Assembly: GCF_942548115.1 (NCBI RefSeq)
Contig: NZ_OW824151.1
Location: 186,001 to 250,000 of the forward strand
Direction: 5' to 3'
Length of the DNA: 64,000 bases
Source: Aeromicrobium sp. Leaf245
GTDB taxonomy: Bacteria > Actinomycetota > Actinomycetes > Propionibacteriales > Nocardioidaceae
Positions 1 through 8,921 of the stretch are shown here, piece by piece (positions within the stretch are counted from its first letter, which is position 1; each line of letters opens with the position of its first letter). Both the position numbers and the translations under genes were made by a program. The notes beneath the pieces are model-generated. The model made no database searches, was not told the DNA's origin, and was given only the letters and a program-made list of their open reading frames with translations.

Positions 1-33
1 CTCGACGCGGTCGACGGACCCGGCTCGAAGTAG
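1..33 (+). CDS. C-terminal end of an upstream gene (partial)
   Basis: Frame 1 reads LDAVDGPGSK and then stops at TAG 31-33. A strong terminator hairpin begins 17 bases later, as expected at the end of a rightward gene. Too little is visible to name the product, and the reading frame itself is an inference from the terminator placement. Confidence 0.35.
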   Translation, partial: LDAVDGPGSK

Positions 34-49
34 CCGTAGCAGCACCCGT

Positions 50-86
50 ACGTCGGGCCGGGACCGCCGAGGTCCCGGCCCGACGT
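50..86 (+). terminator. Intrinsic terminator-type hairpin
   Basis: CGTCGGGCCGGGACC (51-65) is perfectly complementary to 71-85, with a 5-base loop; A50/T86 extend the stem. There is no T tract, which is common in high-GC actinobacteria. It separates the upstream gene from ku. Confidence 0.75.
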
Positions 87-144
87 GCGTGCGGGCCGGC
101 CGCGCGCCTTCCCCAACTCCGTCCACCTAGGGAAGACTGGTCTC

Positions 145-987
145 ATGCGCTCGCTCTGGAAGGGCTCGATCAGCTTCGGGCTGGTCAACGTGCCGGTGCG
201 CGTCTACAGCGCCACCGAGAACCACGACGTGTCCCTGCACCAGGTGCACGCGGACGACGGCGGCCGCATCCGCTACCAGCGCCGGTGCGAGATCTGCGGC
301 GAGGTCGTGGCCTACGAGGACATCGCGAAGGCCTACGACGACGGCGAGAACACGGTCGTCCTGACCCCGGAGGACTTCGCCTCGCTGCCGGCCGAGACGG
401 CCAAGGAGATCGAGGTCGTGGAGTTCGTCCCGGCCAAGCAGATCGACCCGATCCGGCTCGACAAGGCCTACTTCCTGGAGCCGGACAAGACGGCCATCAA
501 GCCCTACACCCTCCTGCGGCGCGCCCTGGAGGACACCGACCGCAGCGCGGTCGTGCGGTTCGCGCTGCGGCAGAAGACGCGGCTCGCGGTGCTGCGGGTG
601 CGCGACAAGACGCTCCTGCTGCAGACGATGCTGTGGGACGACGAGATCCGCGAGGCGGAGTTCGACGTGCTCGACCAGGTGCCGCGGATCAGCGCCAAGG
701 AGCGCGACATGGCCGCCCAGCTGGTCGACTCCCTGGCAGCCGACTTCGACGCGTCGCAGTTCACCGACGACTACCAGGAGCAGCTGCGCACGCTCGTGGA
801 GGCCAAGCTGGAGCAGGGCGACACGATCGACACCGCGGCCACGTTCGGCGAGAAGGACGACGAGGGCGAGGACGCCGAGGTCGTCGACCTGATGGAGGCG
901 CTGAAGCGCAGCGTCGAGCGCAGCAAGGAGCGGCGTGGTCAGGGCTCGGGAGACGCGACCAAGCCGCGCGCCCGCAAGAAGGCCTGA
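145..987 (+). CDS. ku: Ku DNA end-binding protein (non-homologous end joining)
   Basis: The 280-residue product starts MRSLWKGSISFGLVNVPVRV, the hallmark N terminus of bacterial Ku, and has the typical length. Bacterial Ku forms a homodimeric ring on double-strand break ends and recruits LigD. The ATG at 145 is chosen because the family starts at MRSLWKG; an in-frame ATG at 85 would overlap the upstream terminator. The C terminus is Lys/Arg-rich (RSKERRGQGSGDATKPRARKKA region), as in other actinobacterial Ku proteins, where the basic tail contributes to DNA binding. The ligD gene starts within about 10 bases of its stop, so the two form one transcription unit and a complete two-component NHEJ system. 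Confidence 0.96.
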   Translation: MRSLWKGSISFGLVNVPVRVYSATENHDVSLHQVHADDGGRIRYQRRCEICGEVVAYEDIAKAYDDGENTVVLTPEDFASLPAETAKEIEVVEFVPAKQIDPIRLDKAYFLEPDKTAIKPYTLLRRALEDTDRSAVVRFALRQKTRLAVLRVRDKTLLLQTMLWDDEIREAEFDVLDQVPRISAKERDMAAQLVDSLAADFDASQFTDDYQEQLRTLVEAKLEQGDTIDTAATFGEKDDEGEDAEVVDLMEALKRSVERSKERRGQGSGDATKPRARKKA

Positions 988-995
988 CCGCGGTC

Positions 996-3500
996 GTGGC
1001 GGGTCGCGGGTCGTCCCAGACCGTGCAGGTCGACGGTCGCCGCCTGCGCGTCACCAACCTCGACAAGGTGCTCTACCCGGCGTCGGGCACGACCAAGGCC
1101 GAGGTGATCTCGTACTACGTGGCGGTCGCCGACCGGCTGCTGCCGTGGGCGACCGGTCGTCCGGCCACCCGGAAACGGTGGCCGAACGGCGTCGGGGACA
1201 CCGAGCATCCTGGTGAGCTCTTCTTCGAGAAGAACCTGCCCGACTCGGCGCCGGACTGGGTGCGCCGGGTGGTGGTACGGCACAAGAGCCACGTGAACGT
1301 GTACCCGATCGTGGACTCCGCGGCCACCCTGGCGTGGCTGGGGCAGGTGGCGGCGCTCGAGCTGCACGTGCCGCAGTGGCGGGTCGACGCCGACGGCACG
1401 CCCCGCCATCCCGACCGCCTGGTGCTGGACCTCGATCCCGGTCCCGGGGCGGGTCTGGCCGAGTGCGTGGAGGTGGCACTCGCCGCGCGCGAGCTGCTCG
1501 ACGACGTGGGGCTCACGGCCTGGCCCGTCACGAGCGGCAGCAAGGGACTGCACCTGTACGCCCGGCTCACCGGCGAGCACGGACCCGACTACGTGAACGC
1601 CTTCGCCAAGCAGGTCGCCGCGGCCCTGGAGGACGCGATGCCCGACCTCGTGGTCTCGTCGATGAAGAAGTCACTGCGCGACGGCAAGGTGCTCGTGGAC
1701 TGGAGCCAGAACAACCAGGCCAAGACCACGATCGCTCCCTACTCGCTGCGTGGCCGCGCGGCGCCGGACGGCGAGGGCCCCTTCGTCGCTGCGCCACGGC
1801 ACTGGGACGAGCTCGGTCCCGACCTGCGGCACCTGACGATGGCCGAGGTGCTGGAGCGCTCCGACGACCCCCTCTCCGGCCTGGGGGCGGGGAGCAGCGA
1901 CATCGACGCGGCCGCGTCCGGGACCGCAGCGCCCGACCGCCTGACGGTCTACCGGTCCATGCGCGACCCCAGCCGCACGCCCGAGCCCGTCCCCGCCGAC
2001 GCTCCGGCCGACGACAGCGCCGACCCGGACCGTGACGGGCCGGTCTTCGTCGTCCAGGAGCACCACGCCACCCGGCTGCACTACGACGTGCGACTGGAGC
2101 GCGAGGGGGTGCTCGTGTCGTGGGCCGTGCCGAAGGGTCCACCCGAGGATCCCGGGAAGAACCACCTGGCGGTGCCGACCGAGGACCACCCGATGGACTA
2201 CGCCACGTTCGAGGGCACCATCCCGAAGGGTGAGTACGGCGCGGGCGAGGTGACGATCTGGGACCACGGCACGTACACGCTCGAGAAGTGGAAGGACGGC
2301 GAGGTCATCGCCACCCTGCACGGCAGCGCAGGCGGCGGGCTCGGCGGCAGCGTGCGGTTCGCGCTCATCCGCACCGGGGAGAACTGGCTCATGCACCGCA
2401 TGGACCCGGCCCGCGCGCCGGCCGAGGAGAGCGCGGAGAGCGACGAGGCGAGCAGCGACGACAGCCCGGACGACAGCGCCGACGACAGCGCCGACGAGGG
2501 GGCGTCGCCGGACCCCGGACGGCTCGACACCGTCGCACCCATGCTCGCCACGCGCGCCGGCACGTTCGACGCCCACGCCGACGCGGCCGCCTGGGCGTTC
2601 GAGATGAAGTGGGACGGGGTGCGCGTGGTGGCCACGTGCGACGCGGGCGCCGTGCGGCTCGTCGGGCGCAGCGGTCGCGACGTCACCGCCACCTACCCCG
2701 AGATCACCGAGGCGCTGGAGACGCTCGACCTCGACGACACCGTGGTCGACGGCGAGGTGGTGGCCCTCGACGACGCCGGCGCCCCCTCCTTCGGACGCAT
2801 CCAGCAGCGCATCGGGCTCACGAAGCCGCGCGAGGTGACCGCGGCCCGCCGCAGCGTGCCGGTGCGGTTCGTCGGGTTCGACCTGCTCAGGCTCGGCGGT
2901 GCCGACGTGACCGGGCTGCCCTACGAGCAGCGTCGCGAGCTGCTGCTCGGCCTCGACCTCGACGACGCCGACGGCGTGGACGTGCCGGCCGCCTTCGACG
3001 GTGACCTGGAGGCCGCGATGGAGGCCAGCCGGGAGCTGGGACTCGAGGGCGTGGTGGCGAAGCGTCGCACCAGCCGGTACCGGCCCGGCGCGAGGTCGGC
3101 GCACTGGGTCAAGCTCAAGCACGAGCAGCACGTGGAGGTCGTGGTGGTCGGCTGGCGACCCGGCAAGGGAGGTCGCGGCGGCGGCATCGGGTCGCTCCTC
3201 GTCGCCGTTCCCGACGCCGAGGGCACGCTCGTCTACGCCGGTCGTGTGGGCACCGGGTTCGCCGAGCGCACGCTGGCCGACCTCGCGGCACGACTGGAGG
3301 AGGCACGTCGTGACGAGGCGACGGTGGCGGCGCCACGCGACGTCGCCCGCGAGGCCGTGTGGGTGGAGCCCACGATCGTCGGCGAGGTGACGTCGGCAGG
3401 CTGGACCGACTCCGGCCACCTGCGCCACCCCGTGTGGCGCGGGCTGCGCGACGACAAGACCGTGGCCGACGTGCAGCCGGTCAGGCTCCCGGCGCGCTGA
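996..3500 (+). CDS. ligD: Multifunctional ATP-dependent DNA ligase LigD (Pol-PE-Lig)
   Basis: This 834-residue protein has the three LigD modules in mycobacterial order. The primase/polymerase domain is at about 10-300 and starts LRVTNLDKVLYP; its metal-binding D145-L-D147 lies in LVLDLDPGPG. The 3'-phosphoesterase is at about 345-470 (FVVQEHHATRLHYDVRLE, and a PKGEYGAGEVTIWD stretch). The ATP-dependent ligase is at about 515-834, with the nucleotidyl lysine in MKWDGVRV (Lys about 538). An acidic Ser/Asp-rich linker separates PE from ligase. It fills and seals breaks held by Ku. Start: GTG 996, 8 bases after the ku stop; GTG 1023 is the alternative. The longer in-frame extension that overlaps ku is not coding. 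The 3' end overlaps the convergent PrsW-like gene by 20 bases. Confidence 0.95.
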   Translation: MAGRGSSQTVQVDGRRLRVTNLDKVLYPASGTTKAEVISYYVAVADRLLPWATGRPATRKRWPNGVGDTEHPGELFFEKNLPDSAPDWVRRVVVRHKSHVNVYPIVDSAATLAWLGQVAALELHVPQWRVDADGTPRHPDRLVLDLDPGPGAGLAECVEVALAARELLDDVGLTAWPVTSGSKGLHLYARLTGEHGPDYVNAFAKQVAAALEDAMPDLVVSSMKKSLRDGKVLVDWSQNNQAKTTIAPYSLRGRAAPDGEGPFVAAPRHWDELGPDLRHLTMAEVLERSDDPLSGLGAGSSDIDAAASGTAAPDRLTVYRSMRDPSRTPEPVPADAPADDSADPDRDGPVFVVQEHHATRLHYDVRLEREGVLVSWAVPKGPPEDPGKNHLAVPTEDHPMDYATFEGTIPKGEYGAGEVTIWDHGTYTLEKWKDGEVIATLHGSAGGGLGGSVRFALIRTGENWLMHRMDPARAPAEESAESDEASSDDSPDDSADDSADEGASPDPGRLDTVAPMLATRAGTFDAHADAAAWAFEMKWDGVRVVATCDAGAVRLVGRSGRDVTATYPEITEALETLDLDDTVVDGEVVALDDAGAPSFGRIQQRIGLTKPREVTAARRSVPVRFVGFDLLRLGGADVTGLPYEQRRELLLGLDLDDADGVDVPAAFDGDLEAAMEASRELGLEGVVAKRRTSRYRPGARSAHWVKLKHEQHVEVVVVGWRPGKGGRGGGIGSLLVAVPDAEGTLVYAGRVGTGFAERTLADLAARLEEARRDEATVAAPRDVAREAVWVEPTIVGEVTSAGWTDSGHLRHPVWRGLRDDKTVADVQPVRLPAR

Positions 3501-5190
3501 GTCGGATCATCTGGGCGGTGCGCCAGCCGGTGGGATCGGCCAGGTAGCGGTCGGTCTCGGCCACCCACGGCGACGTGGCGTTGGCCGAGGACCCCGTGAC
3601 CCGAAGGCCGGCGGCCAGCGCGCCGTGGCCGAGCGCCGCGACGGCACCCACGGGGGTCGTCTCGCGCAGCGAGCCGGGCGACCGCCCGAGCGCGGCCGAC
3701 GAGAGGCTCGCGGCGGCCACCGTGCCGCTCGTGAAGAGGACCTGGTCGATAAAGCTCGCGCCGCTCCACCACTGGTCGAGCTGCTGGAGGAGGCCGGCCA
3801 TCCAGGCCTGGCCGGCGTCGGCCGCGGCCTGGACGTCGTCGGCCACCGCCGGGGCCACGAGCAGGGTCACCGCACCGAGCGCGACGAGGGCCACCAGGGC
3901 CACCGAGCGGACCACCGAAGGACGCGACGGAGCGCCATCCAGGTGCTGGACGATCTGTCGCATCTCTCGCTGCATGGCCAAGAGCGTACGAGAAGACCGC
4001 AGGATCGACCATCGGTTCGTCCCATCCTGGCTCCCGACGACCTCCGCGAGCTGGCGGACGTCGCGCCCGACCACGTGGCCGAGGTGGCCGGCGCTCTCCA
4101 CGACGGGGGCTCCGTACCGTGCGGGGCCGTCCGCGGCGCGCCAGCGCTCCGTCGTGTCGAGCAGCCGGTCGAGCCAGGCGGGGGTGGGACCGTCCTCCAG
4201 GCTGGCGTCCCGCCAGCGGGCGAGGCGTCGGGCGTCGACGAGCTGCACCAGCAGGAGCACCAGCAGCACGGTCAGCGTGCGTCCCCACGCAGGTGGCAGC
4301 AGCGCCTCGGTGAAGGCCATCGGCCCCGGCAGGTCGACGCCGACGCCGAAGGCGTTGAGCGCGGCGTGCCGCACGACGAAGAGCCACCACACGAGCACCG
4401 GGAGCGCGACCCCGGCGGCGAGCAGCGCCGCCCTCCGCCAGCCGATGTCGCGCCGTGCCCGACGCACCAGCGCGATGCCCAGCCCCAGCGCTGCACCCGT
4501 GATGCCGGTGGCGGCGTGGTGGCCGGGGTAGGCCACCGCCCCGTCGTAGGCCAGCTGCAGCCCGGAGACCCCGAACGACAGGAAGCTGTCGGGGACGCCG
4601 CCACCCTCGAGACCGATGCTCGCGACCCGTCGGATGAACTCCTCGACCGCCGTGAAGGCCGCGCCGCTCGCCAGGGCGACGAGCACCCAGTCGGCCACCG
4701 AGAAGCGGTGCACCCGTCCTGGGGCGAAGACCGCGATGAGCAGCAGGGGCGCCAGCTTCAGCGCCTCCTCGCCGATCGACGCGATGCCCACCGCCGGACC
4801 TGCGGCCTCCGCGCCCCTGGCCGAGACGGAGGAGGCCAGGGAACCCAGACCGACGCTCGCGACGAAGGACCAGCCGAGCGCGACCGTGAAGATCCACCAG
4901 TACGTCGACCAGGCGATGGTCTTGGTGCGCAGCAGCACGAAGCCCAGCAGCGCCAGCCAGGCTCCGCCCAGCCACGCACCGAGTCCCGCGCGCAGGACCG
5001 GCGAGACGCTGACCGTCACGACGAGCACGGCGAAGGCGACGAACAAGGCGGTGCGGACCACCCCGTCGAGGGTCCGTGCCGTCCCGACGTGAGCCTCGCG
5101 CCACCGCTCACGCGCGTCGGCGAGACGCTCCCACCACTCCGCACCCCACAGGCGGTCCGAGTCGGGTCCGTCCATCTCGGCGTCGCTCAC
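3481..5190 (-). CDS. PrsW-family intramembrane metalloprotease-like protein
   Basis: This polytopic membrane protein of about 569 residues carries the PrsW signature acids in membrane segments: GEEALK near residue 143, AVEEF near 184, and a later GHHAATG histidine motif. In B. subtilis PrsW cleaves the anti-sigma factor RsiW, and this large family (including many uncharacterised actinobacterial members) is predicted to be Glu/His metalloproteases. Two more hydrophobic segments lie in the C-terminal half, after a soluble stretch. GTG 5190 is preferred over GTG 5196 because GGGAGGGG then sits at Shine-Dalgarno distance. It is convergent with ligD. The substrate is unknown; no anti-sigma gene lies next to it. 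Confidence 0.7.
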   Translation of the reverse strand: MSDAEMDGPDSDRLWGAEWWERLADARERWREAHVGTARTLDGVVRTALFVAFAVLVVTVSVSPVLRAGLGAWLGGAWLALLGFVLLRTKTIAWSTYWWIFTVALGWSFVASVGLGSLASSVSARGAEAAGPAVGIASIGEEALKLAPLLLIAVFAPGRVHRFSVADWVLVALASGAAFTAVEEFIRRVASIGLEGGGVPDSFLSFGVSGLQLAYDGAVAYPGHHAATGITGAALGLGIALVRRARRDIGWRRAALLAAGVALPVLVWWLFVVRHAALNAFGVGVDLPGPMAFTEALLPPAWGRTLTVLLVLLLVQLVDARRLARWRDASLEDGPTPAWLDRLLDTTERWRAADGPARYGAPVVESAGHLGHVVGRDVRQLAEVVGSQDGTNRWSILRSSRTLLAMQREMRQIVQHLDGAPSRPSVVRSVALVALVALGAVTLLVAPAVADDVQAAADAGQAWMAGLLQQLDQWWSGASFIDQVLFTSGTVAAASLSSAALGRSPGSLRETTPVGAVAALGHGALAAGLRVTGSSANATSPWVAETDRYLADPTGWRTAQMIRLSAPGA

Positions 5191-5437
5191 GGCCACCCCT
5201 CCCCCGGGTCCCGGACGGCGTCCAGGCGTCGTCGACGCATCGTCGGAGCGTCATCGTAGCGACCACCCCGAGGCGCCGTACACGAACGAAAGTCCAACTT
5301 CGGATATGCTGCCCTGGGCACGCCCGCCTCCAGGGGTGTGGCGCGATGCCCGGACGGACGTCCCGGAGCCCTCGAGAAGCGCCGGGGCGTCCGATTCCTC
5401 CTCGTCGGACGCGCTCCTTCCGCCGCGGTCGCCATGC

Positions 5438-5472
5438 GGCATCACCCACCCGCTCCTAGCGTGGGTGGTGCC
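5438..5472 (+). promoter_or_regulatory. Inverted repeat in the zwf promoter/leader
   Basis: GGCATCACCCAC (5438-5449) pairs with 5461-5472 over 12 positions with one G-U, loop 11. It overlaps a possible -10 (TAGCGT, 5457-5462) and ends 15 bases before the zwf ribosome-binding site (GCGAGGA, about 5487-5493). It could be an operator or, if transcription starts further upstream near TATGCT (about 5304), a leader hairpin. The remaining 300 bases between the PrsW-like gene and zwf hold only these promoter candidates; no small gene is evident. Confidence 0.4.
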
Positions 5473-5499
5473 CCTGCTCCCCCGACGCGAGGACGTGTC

Positions 5500-6909
5500 G
5501 TGCCTGACTCCCCCACCGCCCTGCCGCCGCACGTCGTCGTGCTCTTCGGCGCCACCGGCGATCTCGCCCGTCGCAAGCTGTTCCCCGGCCTGTACCGCCT
5601 GGCCGCGGCCGGCCGCCTCCCCGCCGACTACCGGGTGATCGGGTCAGGACGGCACGAGCCCGACGGCGACTTCGCCCAGCAGGTGCTCGACGGTCTGCGC
5701 GACACGGTCGACGAGCTCGACGCCGACGTCGCCGACGCGTTCGTCTCCCGCGTGACGTTCCAGACGTCGGACGCCGACGACGGCAGCGCCCTGGCGGCTG
5801 CGGTGCGCGATGCCGAGTCCGAGCTGGGCGACGACGCCCGTCGCCTGGTCTACCTGTCGGTGCCACCCGCCGCGATGGAGCCGATGATCCGCATGCTGGG
5901 CGCCGAGGGCATCGCCGACGACGCCCGCATCGTCGTGGAGAAGCCGTTCGGCACCGACCTGGAGTCGTCGCGCTCGCTGCAGGCCACGCTCGACGACGTC
6001 GCCGGCGAGGACGCCGTGTTCCGCATCGACCACTTCCTGGGCAAGGAGGCGGTGCAGAACGTGCTGGCGCTGCGGTTCGCCAACGGGCTGCTCGAGCCGT
6101 CGTGGAACGCCGAGCACGTGTGCGCCGTGCAGATCGACGTGCCCGAGGAGCTGACCATCGAGGGCCGGGGCGCGTTCTACGAGGCCACCGGTGCACTGCG
6201 CGACATGGTCTCCACGCACCTGTCGCAGGTCCTCGGCTTCCTGGCCATGGAGCGGCCCGACGGCATCGACGCCGACCACCTGCGCGACGCGAAGGCCGCC
6301 GCGTTCGAGGCGGTGCAGCCGCTGGCCCCCGACGACGTGGTGCGCGGGCAGTACGAGGGCTACACCGACGAGGACGGGGTCGACGCCGACTCCACGACGG
6401 AGACCTTCGTGGCCGTGCGCGTGCACGTGGACACCGACCGCTGGCGCGGTGTCCCGTTCCTGCTGCGCACCGGCAAGGCCATGGCGGCGACCCGCCGGAC
6501 GGTGACGCTGTTCTTCCGCGCACCCGAGCCGTTGTTCGAGTCGCGCGAGGACGGCGACGACCGTCTCGTCCTCGAGCTGGGCGAGGTGCCCGAGGTGACG
6601 GCGAGCCTCAACGTGAAGCGCCCCGGGCCGACGTTCGAGCTCGAGCGTGCCGCCGCCACCCTCACGCTGCCCGACGCCGAGGACGAGGACGAAGAGCACC
6701 GGCCGCTCGAGGCGTACGAGCGCCTGCTGCTCGACGTGATGCAGGGCGACCAGATGCTGTTCACCCGGGGCGACGAGGTCGACCGGCTCTGGCAGGTCAT
6801 CACGCCCGTGCTGGAGGACCCGCCACCGGTGCAGACGTACGCCCAGGGGTCCTGGGGACCCCAGGCGGCACTCGATCTCGCGGGCGAGCGCGGCTGGCAC
6901 CTGCGGTGA
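5500..6909 (+). CDS. zwf: Glucose-6-phosphate 1-dehydrogenase
   Basis: The 469-residue product begins the oxidative pentose phosphate pathway, oxidising glucose 6-phosphate to 6-phosphogluconolactone with NADP. The N-terminal Rossmann motif is [12 protein letters not shown] (about residues 16-27). The active-site signature [13 protein letters not shown] starts at Arg175. The C-terminal dehydrogenase domain contains [11 protein letters not shown] 5500 is chosen because GCGAGGA lies at proper distance and the family N terminus begins just before the FGATGD motif; the longer reading frame to 5338 lacks similarity. The last bases overlap the GH15 start codon (GTGA), so the two genes are translationally coupled. 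No tal, tkt or gnd is adjacent. Confidence 0.95.
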   Translation: MPDSPTALPPHVVVLFGATGDLARRKLFPGLYRLAAAGRLPADYRVIGSGRHEPDGDFAQQVLDGLRDTVDELDADVADAFVSRVTFQTSDADDGSALAAAVRDAESELGDDARRLVYLSVPPAAMEPMIRMLGAEGIADDARIVVEKPFGTDLESSRSLQATLDDVAGEDAVFRIDHFLGKEAVQNVLALRFANGLLEPSWNAEHVCAVQIDVPEELTIEGRGAFYEATGALRDMVSTHLSQVLGFLAMERPDGIDADHLRDAKAAAFEAVQPLAPDDVVRGQYEGYTDEDGVDADSTTETFVAVRVHVDTDRWRGVPFLLRTGKAMAATRRTVTLFFRAPEPLFESREDGDDRLVLELGEVPEVTASLNVKRPGPTFELERAAATLTLPDAEDEDEEHRPLEAYERLLLDVMQGDQMLFTRGDEVDRLWQVITPVLEDPPPVQTYAQGSWGPQAALDLAGERGWHLR

Positions 6910-8831
6910 CTCGCCCGACCACGCCACCGCTGCCGATCGCGGACCACGGACTGATCGGCGACCTGCGGACCGCCGCACTGGTGGGCACCGACGGCACGAT
7001 CGACTGGTTCTGCCCGGGCCGTTTCGACGCACCGAGCGTCTTCGCGTCGGTGCTCGACGCCGACAAGGGAGGGTCGTGGGAGCTCAGCCCCGTCGACGGC
7101 TCGGTGCGCTCCCAGCAGTTCTACTTCCCCGACACCGCCATCCTCGCCACGCGCTTCCTCACCGAGGAGGGCGTCGTGGAGGTGCACGACTTCATGCCGG
7201 TGCTGAAGGCCGAGGACGCCGACCACCGCCAACGACTCGTGCGGCGTGTCACCGCGGTGCGCGGCCGGTCGGTCGTGCGCTCTCGCGTGGCGGCACGACC
7301 GCACTACGCACGGCAGGACCCCGAGGTCGAGGAGGTCGACGGCGGCATCGTCGTGTCGGCTCCGGCGCTCGGCGACGATCCCGCCGTCCGGCTCGGGATC
7401 AGCTCCACGGTGGCGCTCGAGGTCGACGGGCTCGACGTCGTCGCCGAGGTGACGCTCGACGAGGGCGAGCACGCACTGTTCGTGCTCGAGGTCCTCGACG
7501 CCGGCGAGGACCCGACGGGAACCACCGACGGGCAGCCGTCGGCGTTCCAGACGTGCGGCGTCGAGGACACGTCGGCGCTCTTCGTGGCGACGTCGGCGTT
7601 CTGGCGAGGATGGATCTCGCAGTCGACCTACAAGGGACGCTGGCGCGAGACCGTGCACCGGTCGGCGATCACGCTCAAGCTGCTCACGCACGAGCCGACC
7701 GGCGCCGTCGTCGCGGCGCCCACGACGAGCCTGCCGGAGACCATCGGCGGCTCCCGCAACTGGGACTACCGGTACGTGTGGATCCGCGACGCCGGGTTCA
7801 GCCTGTACGCGCTGCTCCGGCTCGGGTTCACCTCGGAGGCGAACGCGTTCACGCGCTGGTTGTCCGAGCGTCTGGGCGAGGAGCGCGACGACGCCGAGCG
7901 ACTGGGACCCCTGCGGGTGCTCTACGACATCGACGGGTCGGCGCCGGTCGACGAGCACGCGCTCGACCACCTGGCCGGCTACGCCGACTCGCGCCCGGTG
8001 CGAGTGGGCAACGGCGCGGTCGACCAGCTGCAGCTCGACATCTACGGCGAGGTCATCGACGCGGTCTACCTGTTCGACAAGTACGGCCCCGGGATCAGCC
8101 ACGACGCCTGGAACGACCTGCGCCGCGTGCTGGACTGGGTGATGGAGCACTGGGACTCACCCGACGCCGGCATGTGGGAGATCCGCGGCGACGTGCGGGC
8201 GCACACCACGAGCCGGCTCATGTGCTGGGTGGCGGTGGAGCGGATGATCCGCATGGCCCGCCAGCGAGGGCTGCCCGGTGACCTGTCGGCGTGGGCGCGG
8301 GTACGCGACGCGATCCACGACGAGATCCTGACGAACCACTGGGACGAGCACCACCGCACGTTCACCCTGGCCGAGGTCGACCCCGACGCGGACCAGGCCG
8401 ACGCCCCCGTGCTCGACGCGGGCGTGCTGCTGATGCCGATGGTCAAGTTCTGCTCGCCGGTGGACCCGCGCTTCCTCTCCACGCTCGCCGCGATCGAGGA
8501 CCAGCTGGTCGCCGACAGCCTGGTGTTCCGCTACGACGTGCACGCCGCGCCCGACGGCGTCGCCGACACCGACACCGACGGCGACGGCCTGCACGACGGC
8601 GAGGGCACGTTCAGCCTGTGCTCGTTCTGGTACGTGGAGGCCCTGACCCGGGCCGGACGGCACCGCGAGGCCGAGGTGGCGCTGGAGAAGATGTTCACCT
8701 ACGCCAACCACCTGGGGCTGTACGCCGAGCAGATCGGCGCCACGGGTGACCAGCTGGGCAACTTCCCGCAGGCCTTCACGCACCTCTCGCTCATCAGTGC
8801 CGCGATCAACCTCGACCGCGCCCTCGGCTGA
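6906..8831 (+). CDS. Glycoside hydrolase family 15 protein (trehalase/glucoamylase-like)
   Basis: This 641-residue, soluble, signal-less protein matches the GH15 family. The N-terminal beta domain carries [19 protein letters not shown] and the DFMPVLK segment. The (alpha/alpha)6 domain carries [19 protein letters not shown] and, near the end, [14 protein letters not shown]. Characterised actinobacterial members with this architecture are cytosolic trehalases; others act on alpha-1,4-glucans, so the substrate is not settled by sequence alone. GTG 6906 overlaps the zwf stop as GTGA. Coupling to zwf would feed glucose released from trehalose into the pentose phosphate pathway once a glucokinase acts. 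Confidence 0.88.
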   Translation: MTRPTTPPLPIADHGLIGDLRTAALVGTDGTIDWFCPGRFDAPSVFASVLDADKGGSWELSPVDGSVRSQQFYFPDTAILATRFLTEEGVVEVHDFMPVLKAEDADHRQRLVRRVTAVRGRSVVRSRVAARPHYARQDPEVEEVDGGIVVSAPALGDDPAVRLGISSTVALEVDGLDVVAEVTLDEGEHALFVLEVLDAGEDPTGTTDGQPSAFQTCGVEDTSALFVATSAFWRGWISQSTYKGRWRETVHRSAITLKLLTHEPTGAVVAAPTTSLPETIGGSRNWDYRYVWIRDAGFSLYALLRLGFTSEANAFTRWLSERLGEERDDAERLGPLRVLYDIDGSAPVDEHALDHLAGYADSRPVRVGNGAVDQLQLDIYGEVIDAVYLFDKYGPGISHDAWNDLRRVLDWVMEHWDSPDAGMWEIRGDVRAHTTSRLMCWVAVERMIRMARQRGLPGDLSAWARVRDAIHDEILTNHWDEHHRTFTLAEVDPDADQADAPVLDAGVLLMPMVKFCSPVDPRFLSTLAAIEDQLVADSLVFRYDVHAAPDGVADTDTDGDGLHDGEGTFSLCSFWYVEALTRAGRHREAEVALEKMFTYANHLGLYAEQIGATGDQLGNFPQAFTHLSLISAAINLDRALG

Positions 8832-8846
8832 CCCGCGCCAGTCCCT

Positions 8847-8908
8847 CCGTCTCGGACACGTCCGGGGCACTTTCGGGCTCCGGACACCCCCAGAAGTGTC
8901 CGAGACGG
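8847..8908. terminator. Bidirectional terminator candidate with nested inverted repeats
   Basis: Outer 13-base arms (CCGTCTCGGACAC, 8847-8859, and its complement 8896-8908) enclose a second inverted repeat GTCCGG/CCGGAC (8860-8865 and 8880-8885). It lies exactly between the convergent GH15 and SNF2 genes, so termination of both is the likely role. Confidence 0.6.
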
Positions 8909-8921
8909 GGAGACGTTCGGG

